NCBI GenBank assembly: GCA_964019135.1
Contig: OZ025258.1
Location: 1,302,001 to 1,366,000, forward strand
DNA: 64,000 bases
Direction: 5' to 3'
Origin: Arenicola marina
Lineage: Eukaryota > Annelida > Polychaeta > Arenicolidae
Positions 53,449 to 62,200 of the stretch are shown here, piece after piece (the first letter of the stretch is position 1; every line of letters starts with the position of its first letter). The translations under genes and the position numbers were made by a program. Under the pieces are notes generated by a model, which ran no database searches, was not told where the DNA came from, and was given only the letters and a program-made list of their open reading frames with translations.

Positions 53449-55970
53449 CTACAGACAGAAAACTCACACGTCAACACTCACAGTCACTTACAACGCCATT
53501 CGCCGGTCATTGGTGTCAGGGGCATGGCACTGACATGTACATATTGACAGGTAGTATATTATATATTGACAGGTAGTATTTAGTATATTGACAGGTATTA
53601 TATTGTATATTGACAGGTAGTATTTTGAATATTGACAGGTAGTATATTGTATATTGACAGGTAGTATATTGTATAGTAACAGGTAGTATTTTGAATATTG
53701 ACAGGTAGTATATTGTATATTGACAGGTAGTATATTGTATAGTAACAGGTAATATAGCGTATATTGAGAGGTAGTATATTATATACGAAGTATATGGAAT
53801 ATTGACATTGTAGTATATGGAATATTGACAGGTAGTTTATTGACCGGTAGTTTTTTGACGGGTAGTATGTTGACAGGTAGTATGTTGACAGTTGACAGGT
53901 TGTATATAGACAGGCAGTATATTGACAGGTGTAGCACTCACGTCCATCCACATCGCCTGAGCTATTTCGTTGCGACAAGTCTTGATGTCACGTGACAGGG
54001 GCTTCAGCAGACAGATGAAGTAGAGGTCGGAGCAGCCGAACCGGAAGTTGTGTTGGTGCCGGAAGCAGATGACGGCCAGAAACTGCGTGCGCACGCCGGT
54101 CTCCTCTTGCACCTCGCGGATGGCGGCCTCAGCAATCTCTTCTCCTAGGACAGGGAGCGGGGGGTGGGGGGTGAGACAGGGACTCGTCTTGGACAGGGAG
54201 GGGGGTGAGATGGACTGGTCGGGGACAGAGGGCGGGTGGGTGAGACGGACTGGTCAGGGACAGAGACGGGGAGCATAGCCAGGGACTGCTGGGGAACAGG
54301 GATGAGGGGTGAGTCAGGGACGGAACGTACAGGTAAATTACATATTGATAGAATGGTCCACACCTCACCGGCCCTGGTTCTGTCTACCTGGGTGACGCCA
54401 GCCAGCTCTACCTGACATACACCGTACAGACACGCTCGTGTTGACACCCCCTCCCTCCCCCCACACCTACCCGGATTTGCCAAGCCCCCCGGCAGCTTCC
54501 AGTGACTCTTGGCGGCAAACCTCTCCTTCACCACCAACAGCTCATTGTGTTCGCTGACCACAAAGCCGGCACAACCTGGAATGGAAAGAACATGTATGCC
54601 AAGGAGAGATACCAGTGATGTCATCATACAGGATACCAATGACGTCATCATATAAAATACCAGTGACGTCATCATAAAAGATACCAATGACGCCGTCATA
54701 TAAAATACCAGTGACGTCATCATACAAGATACCAGTGACGCCATCATATAAAATACCTGAGACGTCATCATACAAGATACCAGTGATGTCATCATACAGG
54801 ATACCAATGACGTCATCATATAAAATACCAGTGACGTCATCATAAAAGATACCAATGACGCCGTCATATAAAATACCAGTGACGTCATCATACAAGATAC
54901 CAGTGACGCCATCATATAAAATACCTGTGACGTCATCATACAAGATACCAGTGATGTCATCATACAGGATACCAATGACGTCATCATATAAAATACCAGT
55001 GACGTCATCATAAAAGATACCAATGACGCCGTCATATAAAATACCAGTGACGTCATCATACAAGATACCAGTGACGCCATCATATAAAATACCTGTGACG
55101 TCATCATACAAGATACCAGTGATGTCATCATACAGGATACCAATGACGTCATCATATAAAATACCAGTGACGTCATCATAAAAGATACCAATGACGCCGT
55201 CATATAAAATACCAGTGACGTCATCATACAAGATACCAGTGACGCCATCATATAAAATACCTGTGACGTCATCATACAAGATACCAGTGATGTCATCATA
55301 CAGGATACCAATGACGTCATCATATAAAATACCAGTGACGTCATCATAAAATATACCAATGACGCCGTCATATAAATACCATTGACGTCATCATACAAGA
55401 TACCAGTGATGTCATCATACAGAATACCAGTGACGCCATCATATAAAATACCTGTGACGTCATCATACAGAATACCAGCGGCGTCATTATATAAAATACC
55501 AGTGACGTTGCAGTACAGGTGTCCAGTGACGTCATCATACTGGATGTCACAGACGTCATATAAGGTACCAGTGACGCCAACATACAGGACATCAGTGAAA
55601 TCATAATTTAAGATATCAGTGATACGAACCATCGTAGCGCTGCGAGAAAATCATTGCTGGCATATGCAGACATGTTGTCAACAACTATCACCGATATATT
55701 AACAGGCAAAGTCTCACCAAGGTATTGGACGGCACACGTAGGCATGTTATGGATAAAGTCTTACCTAGATATTGATTGGCATAGGCGGGCATGTTGTCCG
55801 GGTCCGTGGCCGACAACCACCGCTTCAGCTGAACATAATTCTGTTGGGCATGGTGGAAAACGAACCCATTCTGCAAGGATAGGGACACGCTGGTAGTGCC
55901 CATCTACATGCATAGACCGATACTTGCTAAAACCTAATAAATACAGTTTTAGTATGGTGATAACAATAAT

Positions 55971-56004
<34 letters not shown>

Positions 56005-58440
56005 GGGATGGCAAAATACAGGACATAAGATGATGATGGTAGGAAAAACACTGACCAGCTCACACTCCTCACCCTGACACACACAGGCACCAGATCACCC
56101 TTACCCTGACACACACAGGTACCAGCTCACCATTCGCCTGACACACACAGGTACCAGCTCACCCTTGGCCTGACACACACAGGTACCAGTTCACCCTTAC
56201 CCTGACACACACAGGTACCAGCTCACCCTCACCCTGACACACACAGGTACCAGCTCACACGCACCCTTACACACACAGGTACCAGCTCACCCTTACCCTG
56301 ACACACACAGGTACCAGCTCACCCTTACCTTGACACACACAGGTACCAGCTCACCCTTACCCTGACACACACAGGTTCCAGCTCACCCCCACCTTGACAC
56401 GCACAGGTACCAGCTCACCCTTACCTTGACACACACAGGTACCAGCTCACCCTTACCTTGACACACACAGGTACCAGCTCACACTCCTCACCCTGACACA
56501 CACAGGTTCCAGCTCACCCCCACCTTGACGCACACAGGTACCAGCTCACCCTTACCTTGACACACACAGGTACCAGCTCACCCTTACCCTGACACACACA
56601 GGTACCAGCTCACCCCCACCTTGACACGCACAGATACCAGCTCACCCTTACCTTGACACACACAGGCACCAGCTCACCCTTACCTTGACACACACAGGTA
56701 CCAGCTCACCCTTACCCTGACACACACAGGTTCCAGCTCACCCCCACCTTGACACGCACAGGTACCAGCTCACCCTTACCTTGACACACACAGGTACCAG
56801 CTCACCCTTACTTTGACACACACAGGTACCAGCTCACACTCCTCACCCTGACACACACAGGTTCCAGCTCACCCCCACCTTGACGCACACAGGTACCAGC
56901 TCACCCTTACCTTGACACACACAGGTACCAGCTCACCCTTACCCTGACACACACAGGTACCAGCTCACCCTTACCTTGACACACACAGGTACCAGCTCAC
57001 ACTCACCCTGACACACACAGGCACCAGCTCACCCTTACCTTGACACACACGGGTACCAGCTCACCCTTACCCTGACACACACAGGTTCCAGCTCACCCCC
57101 ACCTTGACACACACAGGTACCAGCTCACCCTTACCTTGACACACACAGGTACCAGCTCACCCTTACCTTGACACACACAGGCACTAGTTCGGAGTGACTG
57201 ATGGCGACCTTGACATTGACACATCTGACGAGTTGGTCCTGCCATTGACCCACGGAAGCTACAAGTAACAATAGTACCCTAGGGTAAACCGTACTCGCGG
57301 TGTGGCTAGGTCGACAACTGCTGCTGGCCAACAAATCTAAAACTAGTAGTTTGAGGCCTAGCCTGCGTATATCACAGTTTGCTATGCGTTTAGCCATGTC
57401 ATTTTCATACAGACTGATAAATTGGCAGTTCTGTAAGTAAGCAGAGCTTAGGGAGAACTAATGACACATCTATGTCGAGATGTTTGTGGGTTCGTGTCCA
57501 CCTAGAAAGTATTGGGACTATTACGGCCAATACATGAAGTTATTAGCTTCGTTAAACTATATGATTAACGTAGTAATATTAAAGCATGTTTTACTTAGAA
57601 GTATCTTTGTCTTTTTACTTACAAAGTAACTTTTTCTCGAAGTCTTCCGCAGAGTCAAAGCTCACTTTTTTGGTCTTAACTGTAACACATCGGTACCTAC
57701 ACAAAACAAGAGCCCTAATTGTTACACATCGGTACCTACACAAAACAAGAGCCCTAATTGTTACACATGGGTCCCTACACAAAACAAGAGCCCTAATTGT
57801 TACACATCGGTACCTACACAAAACAAGAGCCCTAATTGTTACACATCGGTACCTACACAAAACAAGAGCCCTAATTGTTACACGTCGGTCCCTACACAAA
57901 ACAAGAGCCCTAATTGTTACACATCGGTCCCTACACAAAACAAGAGCCCTAATTGTTACACATCGGTACCTACACAAAACAAGAGCCCTAATTGTTACAC
58001 ATCGGTACCTACACAAAACAAGAGCCCTAATTGTTACACATCGATACCTACACAAAACAAGAGCCCTAATTGTTACACATCGGTACCTACACAAACCAAG
58101 ACCCGGTCGAGTACTCTGAGAGAGACGTACAAGTCAGAACTGGACATAAGCCGTGCAAACAAACCAGAGTAATGAAGAATAGAGGTGGAGAGCGTGAATC
58201 CCTGGCAGCCACGTGTGACAGTTATTATTCTGACAGTTATGTCCGAAAGAAAATGTCCACAACAATGCGACTATGACCGGAAGCAACCTAAGCGAAGCTT
58301 ATCGCGTGCTCACAGTGCAGGTTCGATTCACAAGATACTGTGCAGTATATACAATGTATATAACCACCGTCTCTTCTGGGGACGACCTGCTTGTGTACTC
58401 ACGGGTCGAGAGGAATGCTAAACACAGCCTGACTCGCCAT
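53146..58440 (-). CDS. NUDT6: NUDT6-type Nudix hydrolase, complete, seven coding exons, 306 aa
   Basis: Nudix hydrolases cleave nucleoside diphosphates linked to another moiety. NUDT6 is the animal family best known as the gene antisense to FGF2 in vertebrates. Exons on the minus strand, in transcript order: 58440-58403, 57696-57623, 57258-57167, 55870-55765, 54575-54471, 54144-53942 and 53448-53146. All phases agree, giving 306 residues against about 316 in human. The N-terminal NUDT6 domain shows VTVKTKKVSFDSAEDFEKKL and FVFHHAQQNY. The Nudix domain starts CAGFVVSEHNELLVV and KLPGGLANPG. The Nudix box (GX5EX7REVXEETGV) is intact and split between two exons, with EEIAEAAIREVQEETGV in the second. 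CSDLYFICLLKP and EIAQAMWMD follow. Start ATG is in a good context (TCGCCATGG). Introns 1, 2, 3 and 4, and the stop codon, carry border-derived repeats. Confidence 0.93.
53530..53940 (-). repeat. About 20-22-bp repeat in intron 5, next to the exon 6 donor
   Basis: On the minus strand, units read TACTACCTGTCAATATACAA with variable spacing, about 19 copies. They begin a few bases after the donor GAC|GTGAGTG (CTACACCTGTCAATATACTG). They seem seeded by the first intronic bases rather than by the donor itself. Confidence 0.85.
53942..54144 (-). CDS. NUDT6: NUDT6 exon 6 (Nudix box catalytic half)
   Basis: Acceptor CCTGTCCTAG; two bases complete the Gly of the box. It then encodes EEIAEAAIREVQEETGVRTQ, with the metal-binding REXXEE glutamates, followed by CSDLYFICLLKPLSRD and EIAQAMWMD before GTGAGT, phase 0. 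Confidence 0.94.
54145..54345 (-). repeat. Degenerate repeat in intron 4 carrying the exon 6 acceptor motif
   Basis: On the minus strand, short blocks built from TCCCTGTC and TCTCACCCCC repeat towards the acceptor GCTCCCTGTCCTAG. There are about eight irregular copies in 200 bp. This looks like an acceptor-seeded array, but more degenerate than those in the lyase gene. Confidence 0.65.
54471..54575 (-). CDS. NUDT6: NUDT6 exon 5 (start of Nudix domain)
   Basis: Acceptor TTTCCATTCCAG. The exon begins with two bases of a split Gly and ends with the first base of the next Gly before GTAGGT. It encodes CAGFVVSEHNELLVVKERFA and then KSHWKLPGGLANP. The intron falls inside the Nudix box. Confidence 0.94.
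54600..55625 (-). repeat. 24-bp minisatellite in intron 3 rich in TGACGTCA, with a 168-bp superrepeat
   Basis: Plus-strand units read GATACCAGTGACGTCATCAT with short connectors. Seven units make a 168-bp superrepeat recurring at about 54,608, 54,776, 54,944, 55,112 and 55,280. Four of the seven units carry the full CRE palindrome TGACGTCA, so the array has more than 20 such sites. Since 24 is a multiple of 3, an open minus frame of 495 codons spans intron, exon 5 and intron. Confidence 0.95.
55640..55790 (-). repeat. Three diverged tandem copies of the exon 4 end and its donor
   Basis: On the minus strand the exon end ACATGCCCGCCTATGCC...CTAG|GTAAGACTTT is followed by ACATGCCTACGTGTGCC...CTTG|GTGAGACTTT. 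A third, decayed copy follows (ACATGTCTGCATATGCC). The second copy keeps a plausible GTGAGA donor. Confidence 0.8.
55765..55870 (-). CDS. NUDT6: NUDT6 exon 4
   Basis: Acceptor TATCCTTGCAG, phase 0, donor CTAG|GTAAGA. It encodes NGFVFHHAQQNYVQLKRWLS and then PDNMPAYANQYL. FVFHHA matches the FCFHHA motif of vertebrate NUDT6. Confidence 0.94.
55964..56004. repeat. (TAA)n microsatellite
   Basis: About 12-13 TAA/ATA trinucleotides in NUDT6 intron 2. Confidence 0.9.
56045..57190 (-). repeat. 32-bp minisatellite, about 35 copies, carrying the exon 3 5' splice site
   Basis: On the minus strand each unit contains CTGTGTGTGTCAAG|GTAAGG then GTGAGCTGGTAC. The true exon end GTGCCTGTGTGTGTCAAG|GTAAGG at 57,167 is the first copy. 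Variants with CAAGGTGGG or CAGGGTAAGG alter the donor in some copies. Confidence 0.95.
57167..57258 (-). CDS. NUDT6: NUDT6 exon 3
   Basis: Acceptor TTGTTACTTGTAG. Two bases complete a Ser split with exon 2, and the end is phase 0. It encodes SVGQWQDQLVRCVNVKVAIS and then HSELVPVCVK, matching the QQWRSEG...VWLHIPI segment of the family. The split codon and length (92 nt) fit exons 2 and 4 exactly. Confidence 0.9.
57259..57622 (-). other. NUDT6 intron 2 proper (between exons 2 and 3), array-free
   Basis: 364 bp of unique AT-rich sequence with GT (GTAAGT) and AG ends. No repeat is seen. Confidence 0.7.
57623..57696 (-). CDS. NUDT6: NUDT6 exon 2
   Basis: Acceptor CTTGTTTTGTGTAG, donor CTTT|GTAAGT. 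It encodes YRCVTVKTKKVSFDSAEDFE and then KKLL, with split codons at both ends that match exons 1 and 3. An alternative acceptor (TGTTACAG) would start the exon at 57,679. The longer form is preferred because it gives LDPYRCVTV, aligned with LDRFGGISV of human NUDT6, and has the better pyrimidine tract. Confidence 0.82.
57680..58100 (-). repeat. 39-bp minisatellite, about 10 copies, carrying the exon 2 3' splice site
   Basis: On the minus strand units read GGGCTCTTGTTTTGTGTAG|G then TACCGATGTGTAACAATTA. The copy at 57,696 is the working acceptor with the first exon bases. The others are near-identical decoys further upstream in intron 1. Two variants read CATGGGTCC or CGTCGGTCC. Confidence 0.93.
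58101..58402 (-). other. 5' part of NUDT6 intron 1
   Basis: Unique sequence between the acceptor array and the exon 1 donor. Open frames on the plus strand here have no recognisable similarity. Confidence 0.55.
58403..58440 (-). CDS. NUDT6: NUDT6 exon 1 (start codon)
   Basis: ATG in context TCGCCATGGCG. It encodes MASQAVFSIPLD plus two bases of a Pro codon before the strong donor GTGAGT. The leftover phase fits exon 2, and the joined LDPYRCVTV matches the family. It is short, so it rests mainly on phase, donor and Kozak context. Confidence 0.75.
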
Positions 58441-58858
58441 GGCGACAGCACATCACTGAAACAACATTAAACATATCTAAATCCAGACCCCTACAGTAAA
58501 TGGTTACATGGAAATTAGTGTTGTCTGCTACATGTAAGTAGTACGTGAGCTGTATTGGAACACTCGTACGTACTAACATGAAAGAGCGGACGCAGTACTA
58601 GAGCACAGCTGACCAACCATAAACTGTCACCTCTCTTGCTTTTGCGTTTGAGGCGCAAGGATCAAGTGTCGGCTCCTTGCGGCAGTGTAAAGCCTCAACA
58701 AGAAGTAAGGACCAGTAGACTAGTCTCATATCATTCTTTCGACCCCCTGACCTCATCTGGGGGAATACCAGACATCACCACACATGCCTCGTTAGGTGCC
58801 GGCGCCAACCTGAGCCAGTGTTCAGGATTTATCCCCATAGCCATCTATCCCCAGTGGC
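58441..58858 (-). promoter_or_regulatory. Presumed 5' UTR and proximal promoter of NUDT6
   Basis: Non-repetitive, no coding similarity. I see no convincing TATA box. It lies between the NUDT6 start codon and the CACGTG array. Confidence 0.4.
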
Positions 58859-59101
58859 GGTACCACGTGATCGTACCACGTGGCGGTGCGACGTGACCGT
58901 ACCACGTGGCGGTGCGACGTGACCGTACCACGTCGCGGTACCACGTCGCGGTACCACGTGACGGTACCACATGGCGGAACCCACGTGACCGCACCACGTG
59001 GCGGTGCGACGTGACCGTACCACGTGGCGGTACCACGTGACCGTACCACGTGACCGTACCACGTCGCGGTACCACATTGCGGAACCCACGTGACCGCACC
59101 A
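58859..59101. repeat. 13-bp tandem array, about 18 units, with about ten CACGTG E-boxes
   Basis: Units read TACCACGTGACCG or TACCACGTGGCGG, alternating with TGCGACGTGACCG. Ten units keep the full CACGTG palindrome; others have CACGTC or GACGTG. The units are largely self-complementary, so the array can fold. It is 420-660 bp upstream of the NUDT6 ATG. Confidence 0.9.
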
Positions 59102-59266
59102 CTCTATTTAATGGAATTTACTTTGGATCACTCTCTGCTGCATTAATCATCCAATTACGGTGGCTGTGCAAGAGAGTGGCCCCCTTGTGTAATAAAAACA
59201 TCGTCGCCACCTCTACCTACATCATACGTAAACAGATATAAAAGGCAGATGGCAGAAATAAAACAC
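59102..59266. other. Short unique spacer
   Basis: No gene seen. It separates the E-box array from the 32-bp array. Confidence 0.5.
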
Positions 59267-62200
59267 CTATGAAGGGGCTACCAGGTGTCTTCATAAGTCT
59301 ATGAAGGGGCTACCAGGTGTCTTCATAAGCCTATGAAGGGGCTACCAGGTGTCTTCATAAGCCTATGAAGGGGCTACCAGGTGTCTTCATAAGCCTATGA
59401 AGGGGCTACCAGGTGTCTTCATAAGTCTATGAAGGGGCTACCAGGTGTCTTCATAAGCCTATGAAGGGGCTACCAGGTGTCTTCATAAGCCTATGAAGGG
59501 GCTACCAGGTGTCTTCATAAGTCTATGAAGGGGCTACCAGGTGTCTTCATAAGCCTATGAAGGGGCTACCAGGTGTCTTTATAAGTCTATGAAGGGGCTA
59601 CCAGGTGTCTTCATAAGTCTATGAAGGGGCTACCAGGTGTCTTCATAAGTCTATGAAGGGGCTACCAGGTGTCTTCATAAGCCTATGAAGGGGCTACCAG
59701 GTGTCTTTATAAGTCTATGAAGGGGCTACCAGGTGTCTTCATAAGCCTATGAAGGGGCTACCAGGTGTCTTTATAAGTCTATGAAGGGGCTACCAGGTGT
59801 CTTCATAAGTCTATGAAGGGGCTACCAGGTGTCTTCATAAGTCTATGAAGGGGCTACCAGGTGTCTTCATAAGCCTATGAAGGGGCTACCAGGTGTCTTC
59901 ATAAGCCTATGAAGGGGCTACCAGGTGTCTTCATAAGCCTATGAAGGGGCTACCAGGTGTCTTCATAAGCCTATGAAGGGGCTACCAGGTGTCTTCATAA
60001 GTCTATGAAGGGGCTACCAGGTGTCTTTATAAGCCTATGAAGGGGCTACCAGGTGTCTTTATAAGTCTATGAAGGGGCTACCAGGTGTCTTTATAAGTCT
60101 ATGAAGGGGCTACCAGGTGTCTTCATAAGCCTATGAAGGGGCTACCAGGTGTCTTCATAAGTCTATGAAGGGGCTACCAGGTGTCTTCATAAGTCTATGA
60201 AGGGGCTACCAGGTGTCTTCATAAGCCTATGAAGGGGCTACCAGGTGTCTTCATAAGCCTATGAAGGGGCTACCAGGTGTCTTCATAAGCCTATGAAGGG
60301 GCTACCAGGTGTCTTCATAAGCCTATGAAGGGGCTACCAGGTGTCTTTATAAGCCTATGAAGGGGCTACCAGGTGTCTTCATAAGCCTATGAAGGGGCTA
60401 CCAGGTGTCTTCATAAGTCTATGAAGGGGCTACCAGGTGTCTTCATAAGCCTATGAAGGGGCTACCAGGTGTCTTTATAAGCCTATGAAGGGGCTACCAG
60501 GTGTCTTCATAAGTCTATGAAGGGGCTACCAGGTGTCTTTATAAGCCTATGAAGGGGCTACCAGGTGTCTTCATAAGTCTATGAAGGGGCTACCAGGTGT
60601 CTTCATAAGCCTATGAAGGGGCTACCAGGTGTCTTCATAAGCCTATGAAGGGGCTACCAGGTGTCTTCATAAGTCTATGAAGGGGCTACCAGGTGTCTTT
60701 ATAAGCCTATGAAGGGGCTACCAGGTGTCTTCATAAGTCTATGAAGGGGCTACCAGGTGTCTTCATAAGCCTATGAAGGGGCTACCAGGTGTCTTTATAA
60801 GCCTATGAAGGGGCTACCAGGTGTCTTCATAAGTCTATGAAGGGGCTACCAGGTGTCTTCATAAGCCTATGAAGGGGCTACCAGGTGTCTTCATAAGCCT
60901 ATGAAGGGGCTACCAGGTGTCTTCATAAGTCTATGAAGGGGCTACCAGGTGTCTTTATAAGCCTATGAAGGGGCTACCAGGTGTCTTCATAAGCCTATGA
61001 AGGGGCTACCAGGTGTCTTTATAAGCCTATGAAGGGGCTACCAGGTGTCTTCATAAGTCTATGAAGGGGCTACCAGGTGTCTTCATAAGTCTATGAAGGG
61101 GCTACCAGGTGTCTTCATAAGCCTATGAAGGGGCTACCAGGTGTCTTTATAAGCCTATGAAGGGGCTACCAGGTGTCTTTATAAGTCTATGAAGGGGCTA
61201 CCAGGTGTCTTCATAAGTCTATGAAGGGGCTACCAGGTGTCTTCATAAGTCTATGAAGGGGCTACCAGGTGTCTTTATAAGCCTATGAAGCGGCTACCAG
61301 GTGTCTTCATAAGCCTATGAAGGGGCTACCAGGTGTCTTCATAAGTCTATGAAGGGGCTACCAGGTGTCTTCATAAGCCTATGAAGGGGCTACCAGGGGT
61401 CTTCATAAGTCTATGAAGGGGCTACCAGGTGTCTTTATAAGTCTATGAAGGGGCTACCAGGTGTCTTCATAAGTCTATGAAGGGGCTACCAGGTGTCTTC
61501 ATAAGCCTATGAAGGGGCTACCAGGTGTCTTTATAAGCCTATGAAGGGGCTACCAGGTGTCTTTATAAGTCTATGAAGGGGCTACCAGGTGTCTTCATAA
61601 GTCTATGAAGGGGCTACCAGGTGTCTTCATAAGTCTATGAAGGGGCTACCAGGTGTCTTTATAAGTCTATGAAGGGGCTACCAGGTGTCTTTATAAGCCT
61701 ATGAAGGGGCTACCAGGTGTCTTCATAAGCCTATGAAGGGGCTACCAGGTGTCTTCATAAGTCTATGAAGGGGCTACCAGGTGTCTTTATAAGCCTATGA
61801 AGGGGCTACCAGGTGTCTTCATAAGCCTATGAAGGGGCTACCAGGGGTCTTCATAAGTCTATGAAGGGGCTACCAGGTGTCTTTATAAGTCTATGAAGGG
61901 GCTACCAGGTGTCTTCATAAGTCTATGAAGGGGCTACCAGGTGTCTTCATAAGTCTATGAAGGGGCTACCAGGTGTCTTCATAAGTCTATGAAGGGGCTA
62001 CCAGGTGTCTTCATAAGTCTATGAAGGGGCTACCAGGTGTCTTCATAAGTCTATGAAGGGGCTACCAGGTGTCTTCATAAGTCTATGAAGGGGCTACCAG
62101 GTGTCTTCATAAGTCTATGAAGGGGCTACCAGGTGTCTTCATAAGTCTATGAAGGGGCTACCAGGTGTCTTCATAAGCCTATGAAGGGGCTACCAGGTGT

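Noticed and set aside
54145-55632. 495-codon minus-strand frame as a single gene
   Set aside because: It is intron 3 satellite (24-bp unit, multiple of 3), NUDT6 exon 5 and intron 4 read through. Splice sites and phases show that only 54,471-54,575 is coding.
57586-58119. Two opposite repeat-rich frames of 177 and 159 codons
   Set aside because: The 39-bp unit is a multiple of 3, so frames stay open on both strands. The real coding part is NUDT6 exon 2 at 57,623-57,696.
58822-59102. Overlapping minus-strand frames rich in Arg, Val and Trp
   Set aside because: Read-through of the 13-bp CACGTG array; no protein similarity.
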